The notes: generated by a model from the sequence alone, not told the origin. Positions 46,324-55,307 are shown, counted from the first letter of the stretch. The stretch: DNA of 64,000 nt from Actinomycetota bacterium (GCA_009698815.1 WLPJ01000004.1:1-64000); one strand, 5' to 3'. Made by a program: numbers and translations.

Positions 46324-47015
46324 ATTCAAAGATCGTAAAACCACAAAACCCCGCGCGCGACACAATTGCGCCTTCAGATCTAACCTTTGGTTTATCTACC
46401 TGCAAGAGATGTCTATGGATTAAATACTGGTTTAAAGTCACTATGCCAGGGCAATTTCCGCTAGTTAAACCTTTATCAGCTTCCCAAGAAGAACACTTTC
46501 ATCGTGCGGCGATGCCGGATCTTGATCCTTCGCTTGCACCGGGCGTTGTAAAGCAATGGGGTCAATGGGTAAAGAGCGCCCCGATTGAAATAGATGGCAA
46601 GGCAACACGTTGGAGAATTCTTGGAATTTATGATCTATTGGCGCATTACGAAGATGGAACAGTTGGAATCATCGACTGCAAGGTTTCAGATTCCGATCGC
46701 GACAACTCCCAGTTCTATGCCCCGCAACTTGAGGCCTATGCCTACGCGCTAGAAAACCCAGATAAAGGCAAGCCCTTTCCGGTATCAACTATGGGGTTGT
46801 TAGTCTGGAAATTAGCAGGAATCACAGAGACCCTTGATGGCAAACATGGTTTTGGGGTTACCCAGCACTACCTTCATGTAACACGAGATCAAGCGCAATT
46901 TAAATCTTTAATCTCAGATCTGATTAATGTGATTGAAGGCGATCTTCCTGCAGCCGGACCAGATTGCGATACTTGCAACTATCTTACAAAGCGATTGGCA
47001 CTGGAAAGCGATTAA
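46320..47015 (+). CDS. PD-(D/E)XK nuclease with CxxC pairs, Cas4/RecB-like
   Basis: 231 residues. Nuclease motifs: D105 in LGIYDLLA, D119-C-K121 in GIIDCKVS, and the Q136-x-x-x-Y motif in PQLEAYAYAL. A cysteine pair at the N terminus (C28-KR-C31, in STCKRCLWIKYWF) and one at the C terminus (C216-DT-C219) bracket the core, as cysteines do around the 4Fe-4S cluster of Cas4 and AddB. No cas genes or arrays are present. Likely a stand-alone DNA repair or RecB-family exonuclease. Overlaps lysE by four bases and the convergent plsC-like gene by four. Confidence 0.78.
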   Translation: MNSKIVKPQNPARDTIAPSDLTFGLSTCKRCLWIKYWFKVTMPGQFPLVKPLSASQEEHFHRAAMPDLDPSLAPGVVKQWGQWVKSAPIEIDGKATRWRILGIYDLLAHYEDGTVGIIDCKVSDSDRDNSQFYAPQLEAYAYALENPDKGKPFPVSTMGLLVWKLAGITETLDGKHGFGVTQHYLHVTRDQAQFKSLISDLINVIEGDLPAAGPDCDTCNYLTKRLALESD

Positions 47016-47698
47016 TCTTCGCTCTCTTCCGTTGTCTTTTTAGCTTTAGTTGCGTAGGCATCTACATATTCTTGGCCAGACATTTCTTGAATCGTTGACA
47101 TGATTTGGTCTGTGACCTCACGAAGGTACTGTAAATCTGTCGAATCTCCATCGAAGTACATGGGTTCGCCGAAAATCATTTTTACGCGCATAACCTTTGG
47201 TATGACAGTGCCGGTAGGTTGAATTTTTTCAGTATTAAACATCGCCACTGGGATAATTGGTGCGCCAGATTCGATTGCCAAGCGCGCAATTCCGGTACGG
47301 CCCTTATATAAACGTCCATCAGGTGAGCGAGTTCCTTCAGGATAAATTCCAAGACACTTGCCTTCTGCCAAAACTTTTAAACCTGTGATTAGCGCAGCTT
47401 CGCTTCTGCGCCCACCCGAACGATCAACTGGCACTTGACCGAGTGCGATAAAAGTTAACTTCTTTAATAAACCTTTAGGTCCAGGTGAAGTGAAATATTC
47501 ACTTTTTGCTAAGAAGGTTACTTTGCGAGGCACAACCAGCGGCATAAATATGGAATCGCTAAATGAGAGATGATTTGAAGCAATAATTAAAGGACCAGAA
47601 GCGGGAACGTGCCTTAACCCCTTGACCTTGGGGCGAAAGAGAATCATAAGAAATGGCGTAAGAAACGCGCGCAAGATGCCGTATGGCAGGTTGTTCAT
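47012..47698 (-). CDS. PlsC-family acyltransferase (second copy)
   Basis: 228 residues with acyltransferase motifs SNHLSFSDSIF (H-x4-D) and YPEGTRSPDG, and the DRSGG segment near residue 95. Possibly acts in phosphatidate synthesis like the other copy at 34592-35290. Acidic and lysine-rich tail of about 15 residues. Single gene on the minus strand. Confidence 0.88.
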   Translation of the reverse strand: MNNLPYGILRAFLTPFLMILFRPKVKGLRHVPASGPLIIASNHLSFSDSIFMPLVVPRKVTFLAKSEYFTSPGPKGLLKKLTFIALGQVPVDRSGGRRSEAALITGLKVLAEGKCLGIYPEGTRSPDGRLYKGRTGIARLAIESGAPIIPVAMFNTEKIQPTGTVIPKVMRVKMIFGEPMYFDGDSTDLQYLREVTDQIMSTIQEMSGQEYVDAYATKAKKTTEESED

Positions 47699-47757
47699 GG
47701 CGCTAATTTAGCGCCAAATCGTTCCAATGTGCGAATATGAGCCATGGAGCAAGGCTA

Positions 47758-48036
47758 ATGAGCGAGAAAAGCAACCGCAATCACGATGCTGATGATGCAA
47801 ATGATCGCGAATTAATCAATATGGAATTTGAATCAATGGTCGAAGGACTTTCACTTGACGAATCATCGCCTTCAACTTATCTAGATGAACTAGAAAGTTT
47901 TGTCGATCAGAATAGATTTATTGCTCCGACTCCCCCACGTAAATCACTCATGGCGAGCTTGCAGTCCGCACTTTATGCATTTAAGAAGTGGAAAGAAGGC
48001 AAGACAGATCGCGATGGCGACGGTGCTTCGCTCTAA
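47758..48036 (+). CDS. conserved-looking acidic small protein, unknown function
   Basis: 92 residues from ATG 47758, chosen because GGAG is eight bases upstream; ATG 47737 has none. Strongly acidic N-terminal 60 residues, then a Pro-rich spacer and an amphipathic basic C-terminal helix (SLQSALYAFKKWKEGK). No membrane segment. I do not recognise the family. It converges on the glucokinase gene with a four-base overlap. Confidence 0.6.
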   Translation: MSEKSNRNHDADDANDRELINMEFESMVEGLSLDESSPSTYLDELESFVDQNRFIAPTPPRKSLMASLQSALYAFKKWKEGKTDRDGDGASL

Positions 48037-48980
48037 ATTCGAGAAAGATCGGCGACACCAACTAAGCCAGCATGGTTGCCAAGAACAGCTGCCACAATTT
48101 CTGGATACGGATGTTTGCCACTAAACGGAATTAATCTAAGTGCGGCATCACGTGTTGGTCCAAGAAATAACTCGCCCGCATCAATCACGCCGCCTCCAAG
48201 TACTACGCAACTTGGGTCAATTACTGCACATAATGAAGCGATACCGGCGCCTAAGTAAGTAGCCATAGTGTTAAAGGCCGCAATTGCAACTGGATCACCA
48301 TCCCGGGCTGCTTCGGTAATGTGGTTTCCTCTTAAACCTTCGATAGTTCCATCTCCGCGTTCCAACAAATTACGCGCTAACAAAGGGCTGGCATCGATTG
48401 CTTCGCGGGCATGTCGCAGCAGCGCCGAGCCAGAGGCGTATTGCTCAAGACATCCTCGTATTCCACATCCGCACAGCTGGCCCTCTGGAACTATTCGAAT
48501 ATGACCAAGTTCGGCGCCAATTCCAAATGCGCCACGGAAAACGGAACTGCCAAGAATTAAGCCGCCACCAACTCCGGTGCCAAGGGTTAACATCATTAAA
48601 TCGCTACGGCCTCGTCCGGCACCGAACTTAAATTCTCCCCAAGCGGCGGCGTTCGCATCATTTTCTAGAACAATTTTTTTGTGAAGAATCTCGGTTAACT
48701 CAGTTACGAGATTTACACCGTTCCAATTAGAGATATTTGGAGTAGCCAACATAGTTTGCCGCTCGGATGAGATAAAACCCGCCGCCGAAACTCCAATGGA
48801 ATCAACTGAATATTGCTGGATTAATTCGGTTGCCACGTTTGCAATTGCTTCTGTTAGGGCGCGACCACCTTCACGCGGTGTATCGCGCCTGGCAGTAGCC
48901 AATATTTCACCGGTGCCAGTTACGACTCCGCCGAGTACCTTGGTGCCGCCAACATCAATTCCAATTGCGTTTACAGCCAC
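48033..48980 (-). CDS. glk: ROK-family glucokinase
   Basis: Phosphorylates glucose with ATP. 315 residues. ATP motif DVGGTKVLGGVV, catalytic Asp in LENDANAAAWGE, the ExGH motif AELGHIRIV and the zinc motif CGCGIRGCLEQ of the ROK family. No HTH domain, so an enzyme and not a repressor. Glucose is the likely substrate, with other hexoses possible. Downstream of the SRPBCC gene by four bases on the same strand. Confidence 0.92.
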   Translation of the reverse strand: MAVNAIGIDVGGTKVLGGVVTGTGEILATARRDTPREGGRALTEAIANVATELIQQYSVDSIGVSAAGFISSERQTMLATPNISNWNGVNLVTELTEILHKKIVLENDANAAAWGEFKFGAGRGRSDLMMLTLGTGVGGGLILGSSVFRGAFGIGAELGHIRIVPEGQLCGCGIRGCLEQYASGSALLRHAREAIDASPLLARNLLERGDGTIEGLRGNHITEAARDGDPVAIAAFNTMATYLGAGIASLCAVIDPSCVVLGGGVIDAGELFLGPTRDAALRLIPFSGKHPYPEIVAAVLGNHAGLVGVADLSRI

Positions 48981-48984
48981 TTAG

Positions 48985-49422
48985 TTAGCCTTCGAGATGT
49001 TCTTTAAGCTGCTTTAGCGCGCTATCGATAGTAGTTTTCTCTTGCTTTGTAATCATCATTGCTGGGATTGGCATCGAAAGTCCGACAGATAATTCATACG
49101 TTACTGAGGTTGTGTCGGCATCTAGGCTCTTCAGCAAATATGCACCATCCATTTTGGTAAGTATGTTGGCATCTTCAAGTGTGAAGGTGACTTTAGAGGG
49201 AGCAGAACTCCAATCAAAAGCCAGAGTTACTACATCTTTAACAGGTCCGGCATCAACGGTTAATTTGGCTTTAAGGGCTCTGCCTTCTGCATCGGTCTCC
49301 AGTACGTCAACTTTTTTAAACGAGGCCGACCAATCTGGGTAGGAAGCTACGGCAAATAAGGTTGCGCCAACTTCGGCGATAGGGGCATCGATGCTGATCG
49401 TGGAACTGCTGAATTCGCTCAT
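48985..49422 (-). CDS. SRPBCC/START-like protein
   Basis: 145 residues from ATG 49422. Predicted beta-rich START-like fold: SSTISIDAPIAEVGATLFAVASYPDW at the N terminus, central strands, C-terminal helix KTTIDSALKQLKEHLEG. Ligand unknown. It precedes glk with four bases between, same strand, and is divergent from the acyl-CoA ligase gene by about 74 bases. Confidence 0.75.
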   Translation of the reverse strand: MSEFSSSTISIDAPIAEVGATLFAVASYPDWSASFKKVDVLETDAEGRALKAKLTVDAGPVKDVVTLAFDWSSAPSKVTFTLEDANILTKMDGAYLLKSLDADTTSVTYELSVGLSMPIPAMMITKQEKTTIDSALKQLKEHLEG

Positions 49423-49496
49423 GGCCAAAGGTTACCTGTAAAAAAGACCTTTCCAGCCTCTCCCCATTTTTTAAGGCGGGCGATAGCGTTAGCGCC

Positions 49497-51287
49497 ATGA
49501 ATGAAATCTCAATTGCGCCCCTTGTCCCTGCTGCAGCTTCTGGCAACCTCACAAATCTGATCACAGAACGTGCCTGGTTTGAACCTAATCGCACAATGAT
49601 GTCGCGCCCCTTGGGCGATGGCTGGCAGAAAGTTTCAGCACAAGAACTGGAAGCTGAAATTCGTGCAACTGCAAAGGGGCTCGTTGCTGCCGGAATACAA
49701 ATAGGCGACCGAGTAGCAATTATGGCGCGCACTCGATACGAGTGGACAATTTTAGATTTTGCCATTTGGTTTGCTGGTGGATGCGTTGTTCCGATTTACG
49801 AAACATCTTCGGCCGAACAAGTTGATTGGATCCTTAGCGATTCAGGCGCCGTAGGCTTAATCGTTGAAACTCCAACGCACCGCGAATTTGTAACACCAGT
49901 TCTCCCATCGCACACCAAACATATCTGGACCATGACCGAAGATGTTCTATCGGTAATGGCAAATGCTGGTGCACATATCGGCGATGATGAAATAGATCGC
50001 AGACGAAACGCATTACTGCCCGAGACGCTAGCTACTTTGATCTACACCTCAGGAACAACTGGAAAACCAAAGGGAGTTGCGTTAACGCACGGCAATTTCC
50101 TTTCCGAGTGTGGAAACGTTGTTGAAGGTGCCAGCGATTTATTCTTGAAACCTGATGGTTCAACGCTTCTCTTTCTGCCAGTTGCTCACGTTTTTGGTCG
50201 CATGGTTCAAATTGGAGCCATCCGCGCTGGTTTACATCTTGCTCATTGCAGCGATCCGATTGGACGTCTACAGCCAGATCTAGCTTCATTTAAGCCAACA
50301 TTTGTGCTTGCTGTTCCACGAATTTTTGAAAAGGTTTACAACGGCGCCGAAGCTAAGGCAGATGCTGCAGGAAAAGGAAAGATATTCCGTAAGGCTGCCG
50401 ACGTTGCTATTGCCTATAGCGAAGCCATGGATAAGCGGGGATTCAATCCACTACTTTCGCTAAAACATGCTTTATTCGACAAATTAGTTTTCTCAAAGAT
50501 TCGCGCGGCGCTCGGCGGCAACGTTGAAGCGGCAATCTCAGGCGGTGCTCCACTTGGAAGCCGCCTCGGACATTTCTATCGCGGGGCTGGAGTCACTATT
50601 TATGAGGGCTACGGATTAACTGAAACAACCGCGGGAGCAACTCTAAATATCACTGGTTCAATCAAAGTTGGCACAGTAGGTAAACCAATTCCCGGAACTT
50701 CTATCAAAATTGCCGAAGATGGTGAAGTCCTAATTAAGGGCCCAATCGTTATGCGCGGTTATTGGCAGAATGATGAAGCCAACTCTGAAAGCTTCACCGA
50801 AGATCACTGGTTTAAATCTGGAGATCTAGGAAAGATAGATGAAGATGGTTTCCTTTCTATCGTCGGACGCAAGAAAGAACTAATCGTTACCGCCGGCGGC
50901 AAGAACGTTGCCCCAGCAGTTCTTGAAGATCGCTTGCGTTCTCATCCTTTGGTCAGTCAGTGCATGGTTGTCGGTGATAATCAACCGTTTATCGCAGCAC
51001 TTGTAACCATTGATGCTGATGCGCTCAAGAATTGGATAGTTGCCAATAAGAAAGATGGCGCCACCATTGCAACTCTTACCCAAGATCCAGATCTTATTTC
51101 TGTAGTTCAAACTGCAGTCGATGAAGCAAATAAGGCGGTCAGTAAAGCTGAGTCAATTCGAAAGTTTGTAATTCTTCCTACTGATTTCACAATTGCTGGC
51201 GGGCAACTAACTGCCAAACTCTCCATCAAGCGACATGTGGTTGCGCAAGAATTCGCACGGGAGATCACTGAACTCTTCGCAAAGTGA
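49497..51287 (+). CDS. fadD: long-chain acyl-CoA ligase (FadD15-like)
   Basis: Activates fatty acids to acyl-CoA through an acyl-adenylate. 596 residues. AMP-binding P-loop YTSGTTGKPKG, then GYGLTETTAG, the hinge/ATP motif KSGDLGKIDEDGF and the C-terminal catalytic Lys in LTAKLSIKR. The FadD15 position next to pimB' matches mycobacterial gene order. Its stop codon overlaps the histidine-kinase start, GTGA, so the two are coupled. Confidence 0.92.
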   Translation: MNEISIAPLVPAAASGNLTNLITERAWFEPNRTMMSRPLGDGWQKVSAQELEAEIRATAKGLVAAGIQIGDRVAIMARTRYEWTILDFAIWFAGGCVVPIYETSSAEQVDWILSDSGAVGLIVETPTHREFVTPVLPSHTKHIWTMTEDVLSVMANAGAHIGDDEIDRRRNALLPETLATLIYTSGTTGKPKGVALTHGNFLSECGNVVEGASDLFLKPDGSTLLFLPVAHVFGRMVQIGAIRAGLHLAHCSDPIGRLQPDLASFKPTFVLAVPRIFEKVYNGAEAKADAAGKGKIFRKAADVAIAYSEAMDKRGFNPLLSLKHALFDKLVFSKIRAALGGNVEAAISGGAPLGSRLGHFYRGAGVTIYEGYGLTETTAGATLNITGSIKVGTVGKPIPGTSIKIAEDGEVLIKGPIVMRGYWQNDEANSESFTEDHWFKSGDLGKIDEDGFLSIVGRKKELIVTAGGKNVAPAVLEDRLRSHPLVSQCMVVGDNQPFIAALVTIDADALKNWIVANKKDGATIATLTQDPDLISVVQTAVDEANKAVSKAESIRKFVILPTDFTIAGGQLTAKLSIKRHVVAQEFAREITELFAK

Positions 51288-51853
51288 GCAACGCCGCTCG
51301 CTTAGATCTGGCACGTGAACTCCATGATGGAATTGCTCAAGATCTAGTTGCACTCGGTTACGAACTAGACCTCTTGCTCGCACATTCGGATACGTCAATG
51401 GAATCGCGAAAAGAGGTTCGTGGTATGCGATTTCGTGTGGATGAGATGATCTCTAAGGTGCGTCGTGAGATGTATGAACTGAGAGATCGAAAGATAGAGA
51501 GCGTTCAGGATTTTCTAACCAAAATTGCTCAGCAACTTTGTGGTTCGGCCTTAACTAAAGTTGATATAGAAGAGTTCTTCATTAATGAAGTTCTTAGCAA
51601 TAACGTTAAAGTTATCGCCACAGAATTACTACGCAATAGTGTTAGTCACGCTAGGGCTAGCGCGATTGAATTGCACTTGCGCCAGATAGAAAATCACATC
51701 TACCTAGAAGTGCGCGATAACGGTATTGGAGGTTTAACGATGGAGAGTTCACGTTTGGGTTTAATTGGAATACAAGAACGAGTAGAAAACTTCGGCGGAA
51801 CCCTTACCTATCAATCAACCGAAGTTGGGTCCCGCATCTCCGTAACTCTTTGA
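51284..51853 (+). CDS. sensorless NarL-type histidine kinase
   Basis: 189 residues, only the HisKA_3 dimerisation domain and the ATPase domain. Phospho-acceptor H14 in ARELHDGIAQDLVALG; ATP-binding N box in IATELLRNSVSHARA, G1 box VRDNGIGG, and G2 box LGLIGIQERVENFGGTL. No input domain or membrane segment, so the signal must come from another protein or from the cytoplasm. Start GTG 51284 overlaps fadD; the end overlaps the response-regulator start by four bases. Confidence 0.88.
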   Translation: MSNAARLDLARELHDGIAQDLVALGYELDLLLAHSDTSMESRKEVRGMRFRVDEMISKVRREMYELRDRKIESVQDFLTKIAQQLCGSALTKVDIEEFFINEVLSNNVKVIATELLRNSVSHARASAIELHLRQIENHIYLEVRDNGIGGLTMESSRLGLIGIQERVENFGGTLTYQSTEVGSRISVTL

Positions 51854-52473
51854 TTGATCAGATAAGCCCGCAAATACTTATTGTCGATGATCATCCATCG
51901 GTTCGATCTGGTGTTCGGCGTGCGGTTGAAGGTGCCGGAATGCGCTGTTGCGGCGAAGCAGCATCCCGTGATGAAGCCTTCGCTCAAATCGCACTCCATG
52001 TCCCTGATGGTGTGGTTCTTGATTTAAATCTTCCGGATGGTTCTGGGCTCGATGTTATTAGTTGGATTCGCGAACACTCGCAAACCATGGCTATCGTCAT
52101 GCTTACTGTGAGCGATGAAGACTCGCATCTATTGGCGGCGATGAAATCTGGAGCCAGCGCATACGTGAAGAAGAGCGCTCCCCTGTCGCAAATAATTGCC
52201 TCACTCGAGGCAGCGCTTGCACAACCTAATAATTTCAGCGCACCAGGAATGGCATCAATTATTTCTACAACAAAGATAAGTTTTGATTTAACTCCGCGCG
52301 AACTTAGCGTCCTCAAAGCGATTTCGTTAGACGGCGCCAATAAGGATCTAGCAAGATCTCTGTATATTTCGGAGGCTACATTTAAAACCCACCTCGCATC
52401 TATCTATAGCAAGATGGGTGTTTCAAGCAGATTTAGCGCAATTAACAAAGCGCGTAACCTCAATCTTTTATAA
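51850..52473 (+). CDS. NarL/FixJ-family response regulator
   Basis: 207 residues from TTG 51850. Receiver domain with acidic pair in IVDDHPS, phospho-acceptor D58 in VVLDLNLPDGSGLDV, conserved Thr in MLTVSDED and Lys in YVKKSAP; then LuxR HTH (about 148-205: LTPRELSVLKAISLDGANKDLARSLYISEATFKTHLASIYSKMGV, abbreviated here to key words). The GTTN- and KTHL-type recognition helix is intact. Cognate partner of the kinase it overlaps. Targets unknown; acyl-CoA metabolism is suggested by the coupling to fadD. Confidence 0.9.
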   Translation: MIDQISPQILIVDDHPSVRSGVRRAVEGAGMRCCGEAASRDEAFAQIALHVPDGVVLDLNLPDGSGLDVISWIREHSQTMAIVMLTVSDEDSHLLAAMKSGASAYVKKSAPLSQIIASLEAALAQPNNFSAPGMASIISTTKISFDLTPRELSVLKAISLDGANKDLARSLYISEATFKTHLASIYSKMGVSSRFSAINKARNLNLL

Positions 52474-53605
52474 GTAAATCCCGAAAGGCGCCCGCCCAAA
52501 TTTGCCAACGCCAATTTGAGTAAATCCATTTACGTCCTGCAACTCCCATTGCTCGCGCGGCTTGCGGGTCATCGAATAGCGAAATTATCGCCCGCGCAAC
52601 ATCATCCGGATTTGTACCATCGACAGTTAGCCCAGTTACTCCTTCAACCACCGCATCTGGAGCGCCTCCAGAAATACCTGCGACCACGGGAAGTTCGCAC
52701 GAGCTGGCTTCTAGATAAACAATTCCCAGCCCTTCTACTTCTAGCCCCGCTAAGCGAGATCGCGACGGCATCGCAAAAATATCTCCAGCACATATATATC
52801 TCGGCAAATCGGCATGTTGAATTCTTCCGATAAATGTTATTGCGTTCGAAACTTTTAGCTTTACAACTAACTTTTCCAAATGTTCACGATACGGGCCCTC
52901 GCCCACCATCAAAATATGCGCAGTGGGATGGCTTTGCAAAATCTTAGGAAGGGAGGCAATCAAAGTGTCTTGACCCTTGCGGTGAACAAGTCGCCCAACG
53001 CTCACAATTACTTTTTTATCGGTTAAGCCTAAGGAGTTACGTAACTCTGGCGCACCTGGATGAGGCGCGAAATGATCGGTATCTATGCCGGGTGCAATCT
53101 TGACCATCGCCTGCGAAGCGCGCTTTGAGAGTGAACGAGAAATTTCGGATCGCGTGAAATCCCCTAGGTAAGTTAAATGATCGACGTTATTGCCTATGAA
53201 ACGGATCGCTAATTTAAATGGCCAGACCTTTGACCACCAAACTTCGTGTCCGTGAGTGAGTGCAACTATTCGAGATATCCCGACTTTACGCAAACTTCGA
53301 GACATAACAGCCAAAGGTGCGGCCGCCCCGAAAAGTGCGGTTTCAATCTTTTCTTCTCTGATAATTTTTTTAACGGCGCGAACTACTCGTGGAGTAGGCA
53401 GTAGGATTTTTGACTTATCTCGAATAACTATTACCCCAAATTCACTTAACCATTTTTCATCGTATTGGGATGTCTTATCTTGGCTGGATGTGTATACAGT
53501 TATTGCACCTTTTGGAAGTCTCTCGATTAAGCCCATAATAAATGTCTCGATACCGCCGGCGCGAGGACCGAAATCGTTGGTGATGCAGATTATTTTCTGA
53601 GGCAT
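52460..53605 (-). CDS. pimB: GT4 mannosyltransferase, PimB'-like
   Basis: 381-residue family-4 glycosyltransferase of GT-B fold. N-terminal ITNDFGPRAGGIETF, the donor-site GRLVHRKGQDTLI, and the RSRLAGLEVEGLGIVYLEAS acid/base and nucleotide region are very close to mycobacterial PimB', which adds the second mannose to phosphatidylinositol from GDP-mannose. Gene order (next to fadD15) supports the assignment. Whether this organism makes phosphatidylinositol mannosides cannot be shown here. Its 3' end overlaps the response regulator by 14 bases. Confidence 0.8.
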   Translation of the reverse strand: MPQKIICITNDFGPRAGGIETFIMGLIERLPKGAITVYTSSQDKTSQYDEKWLSEFGVIVIRDKSKILLPTPRVVRAVKKIIREEKIETALFGAAAPLAVMSRSLRKVGISRIVALTHGHEVWWSKVWPFKLAIRFIGNNVDHLTYLGDFTRSEISRSLSKRASQAMVKIAPGIDTDHFAPHPGAPELRNSLGLTDKKVIVSVGRLVHRKGQDTLIASLPKILQSHPTAHILMVGEGPYREHLEKLVVKLKVSNAITFIGRIQHADLPRYICAGDIFAMPSRSRLAGLEVEGLGIVYLEASSCELPVVAGISGGAPDAVVEGVTGLTVDGTNPDDVARAIISLFDDPQAARAMGVAGRKWIYSNWRWQIWAGAFRDLLIKD

Positions 53606-53731
53606 TTATTTCTCTTTAGAAGAATAACTAAAGGCTATGGGCATAAGAGTTCTAGGCTAACGCTGCTTACAACGCTGGCTCAACTTAAGGTAAGCGTGGC
53701 TAGGCTGTGAATTTAATTATTTTGAGCCAAA

Positions 53732-53917
53732 TCAGGCTGAATTAAAGCGCAGTGGACGAACTATTCCGCGGGATGAGAGTAGGTCAATTGCCTCGGCGGT
53801 TTTATCGGGAATCTCGCAGTGTGTTGATTTATCCCGATTCTTATCCAAGAAAAATGTCAGGACACAATCTCCGCATCCAATATCTCGAACTGCGCAGGTT
53901 TCACATTTAATTATCAT
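53732..53917 (-). CDS. short Cys-rich conserved protein, zinc-ribbon-like
   Basis: 61 residues from ATG 53917. Two CxxC pairs, C5-x2-C8 and C15-x2-C18, with a fifth Cys at 34, followed by a helix and the ending SRGIVRPLRF. I recall similar short actinobacterial proteins with CDTCxVR...CxDCVV and a ...GLVPPLRL ending, so it is likely a real, conserved gene. Metal binding is inferred. It lies upstream of the pimB gene, 127 bases apart. Confidence 0.65.
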   Translation of the reverse strand: MIIKCETCAVRDIGCGDCVLTFFLDKNRDKSTHCEIPDKTAEAIDLLSSRGIVRPLRFNSA

Positions 53918-53983
53918 GCAAGAAACGATAAGGGCGCCCACTGACAACCCAAATAAAGTCAGTGCGCGCGATAACCTTTCGCC

Positions 53984-54481
53984 ATGTCAGTCTTCGCATC
54001 CCTGGTGGTCGGTGCTGATGGATCGACCTCCAAGAACGGATCCTCGAGCGGGATTTCAAGCGGGGCTGACCGCACAACTTTCTTGGCACGCCGGCGCAAC
54101 GCTGATTTCATTTTGATAGGCGGGCAAACCGCACGCACCGAGCCATACCACCGCACGCCCGTTCCGGTCGTCGTTACTTCTCGCTCGATGATAAACGCCC
54201 TTGCCGATAACCGGTTGGCTCACTGGTGGAATCTGCCCCCTGTTAGCGCCCTAGAAAAGGGCGTAAAGAAATTTGGTCCGAACGTCCTTGTCGAAACTGG
54301 TCCGCAATTAATTAACGAGCTAATTCAAGCCAGAGTTCTCGATGGTATTTACTTAAGTATCACAAGCGTTACCGGCGGCGATGATGTAATTGATATAGAA
54401 GCGCTCTTATCGAATTTCACCAGTGTTCACCGAGATGAAATTCAAGGCACTCTCTTTATAGAGGCTAAAACGCTGAAATAA
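53984..54481 (+). CDS. short RibD C-terminal / dihydrofolate-reductase-like reductase
   Basis: 165 residues, compared with about 220 for usual RibD-reductase domains. Recognisable are the start FASLVVGADGST, SGADRTTFLARRRNADFILIGGQTART and the late VLVETGPQLINELIQA...YLSITSV region. The segment between about residues 62 and 95 is much shorter than in relatives, so a piece of the fold appears to be missing. NADPH-dependent reduction of a pyrimidine or pterin is the family role; this copy may have changed or lost it. Confidence 0.65.
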   Translation: MSVFASLVVGADGSTSKNGSSSGISSGADRTTFLARRRNADFILIGGQTARTEPYHRTPVPVVVTSRSMINALADNRLAHWWNLPPVSALEKGVKKFGPNVLVETGPQLINELIQARVLDGIYLSITSVTGGDDVIDIEALLSNFTSVHRDEIQGTLFIEAKTLK

Positions 54482-55307
54482 TTGCAACTCCCGCAACGGC
54501 TGCAAAAATTCCAAGATACTGGATTCGGTGCAGGCGTTCGTGCAAGAATTGAAATGCCAGCAAGGCGGTAAAAATTGGATAGAGCGCGCCAAGCACCATC
54601 GATAATGTGAAGTTGCCCTTAGTAGTTGCAACACCTAACAATAAATTTGCAAGAAAATCAGCGCAGCCAATAAAAATTAATATCGGAGAATGCTTTAACT
54701 TTAATCCGCCGAGCGTTCGGTACTTCGCCAGAATTCCAAGCGAGACCACGAGAGTTGTGGCACGCATCATGACCATAGTCATCAGGGCGCTTGCCTGTGA
54801 TCCAACTGCCATAAAAACTAGCGCAGTTCCAAATCCCGCTGCAGCACCGAGGGCGAGAATTAGCGGCCTTATTGGCAAGCCTTGTGATAGCTCTGGGCCG
54901 CTTGCTAAAAATGCCCCAACTATTGCCAAGGCTGCACCGATCGAAAGTATTAGCGTTAAACGATCACCTTTTACAAAATAGGCATAACTAACTGGAATAA
55001 GAGCTGATAATCCACTAATCGGCGAGACAACTCCCATGCGACCAGTGGAAAGTCCAGCGTATAAACAAATCAATCCGCAATAACCAAGAATTCCCGCCAG
55101 TGCTCCCGGAATGAAGTATCCATCTGCGCCAAATGCGTTACTTGAAAAGTCACCACTTATAAGTACAAGTCCAATTCCGAATACCAAGCCGATCGCTTGG
55201 GTAACTCCGAGAACAGCGATCGCCGGATGTGCCTTACTTAATTTCCCACCGTGATAATCGGCAGTTCCCCATAAGAGGCTAGAGAAAAGGGCTAGCAAAG
55301 TGGCCAT
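54465..55307 (-). CDS. EamA/DMT-family transporter
   Basis: About 280 residues with ten hydrophobic segments, two EamA repeats (about 3-135 and 150-280). Start taken at ATG 55307; the frame extends upstream to GTG 55346, through a stretch with a GGGAGG purine run that may be the ribosome site of the longer form. The SPISGLSALIPVSYAYF and second-repeat GALYPIFTALLAFQFLHERL segments are typical. Substrate unknown. Ends in a 17-base overlap with the RibD-like gene. Confidence 0.82.
   Translation of the reverse strand: MATLLALFSSLLWGTADYHGGKLSKAHPAIAVLGVTQAIGLVFGIGLVLISGDFSSNAFGADGYFIPGALAGILGYCGLICLYAGLSTGRMGVVSPISGLSALIPVSYAYFVKGDRLTLILSIGAALAIVGAFLASGPELSQGLPIRPLILALGAAAGFGTALVFMAVGSQASALMTMVMMRATTLVVSLGILAKYRTLGGLKLKHSPILIFIGCADFLANLLLGVATTKGNFTLSMVLGALYPIFTALLAFQFLHERLHRIQYLGIFAAVAGVAIISAF

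Noticed and set aside
46320-47015. Cas4 as a sign of a CRISPR locus
   Set aside because: No direct-repeat array and no other cas gene anywhere in the window.
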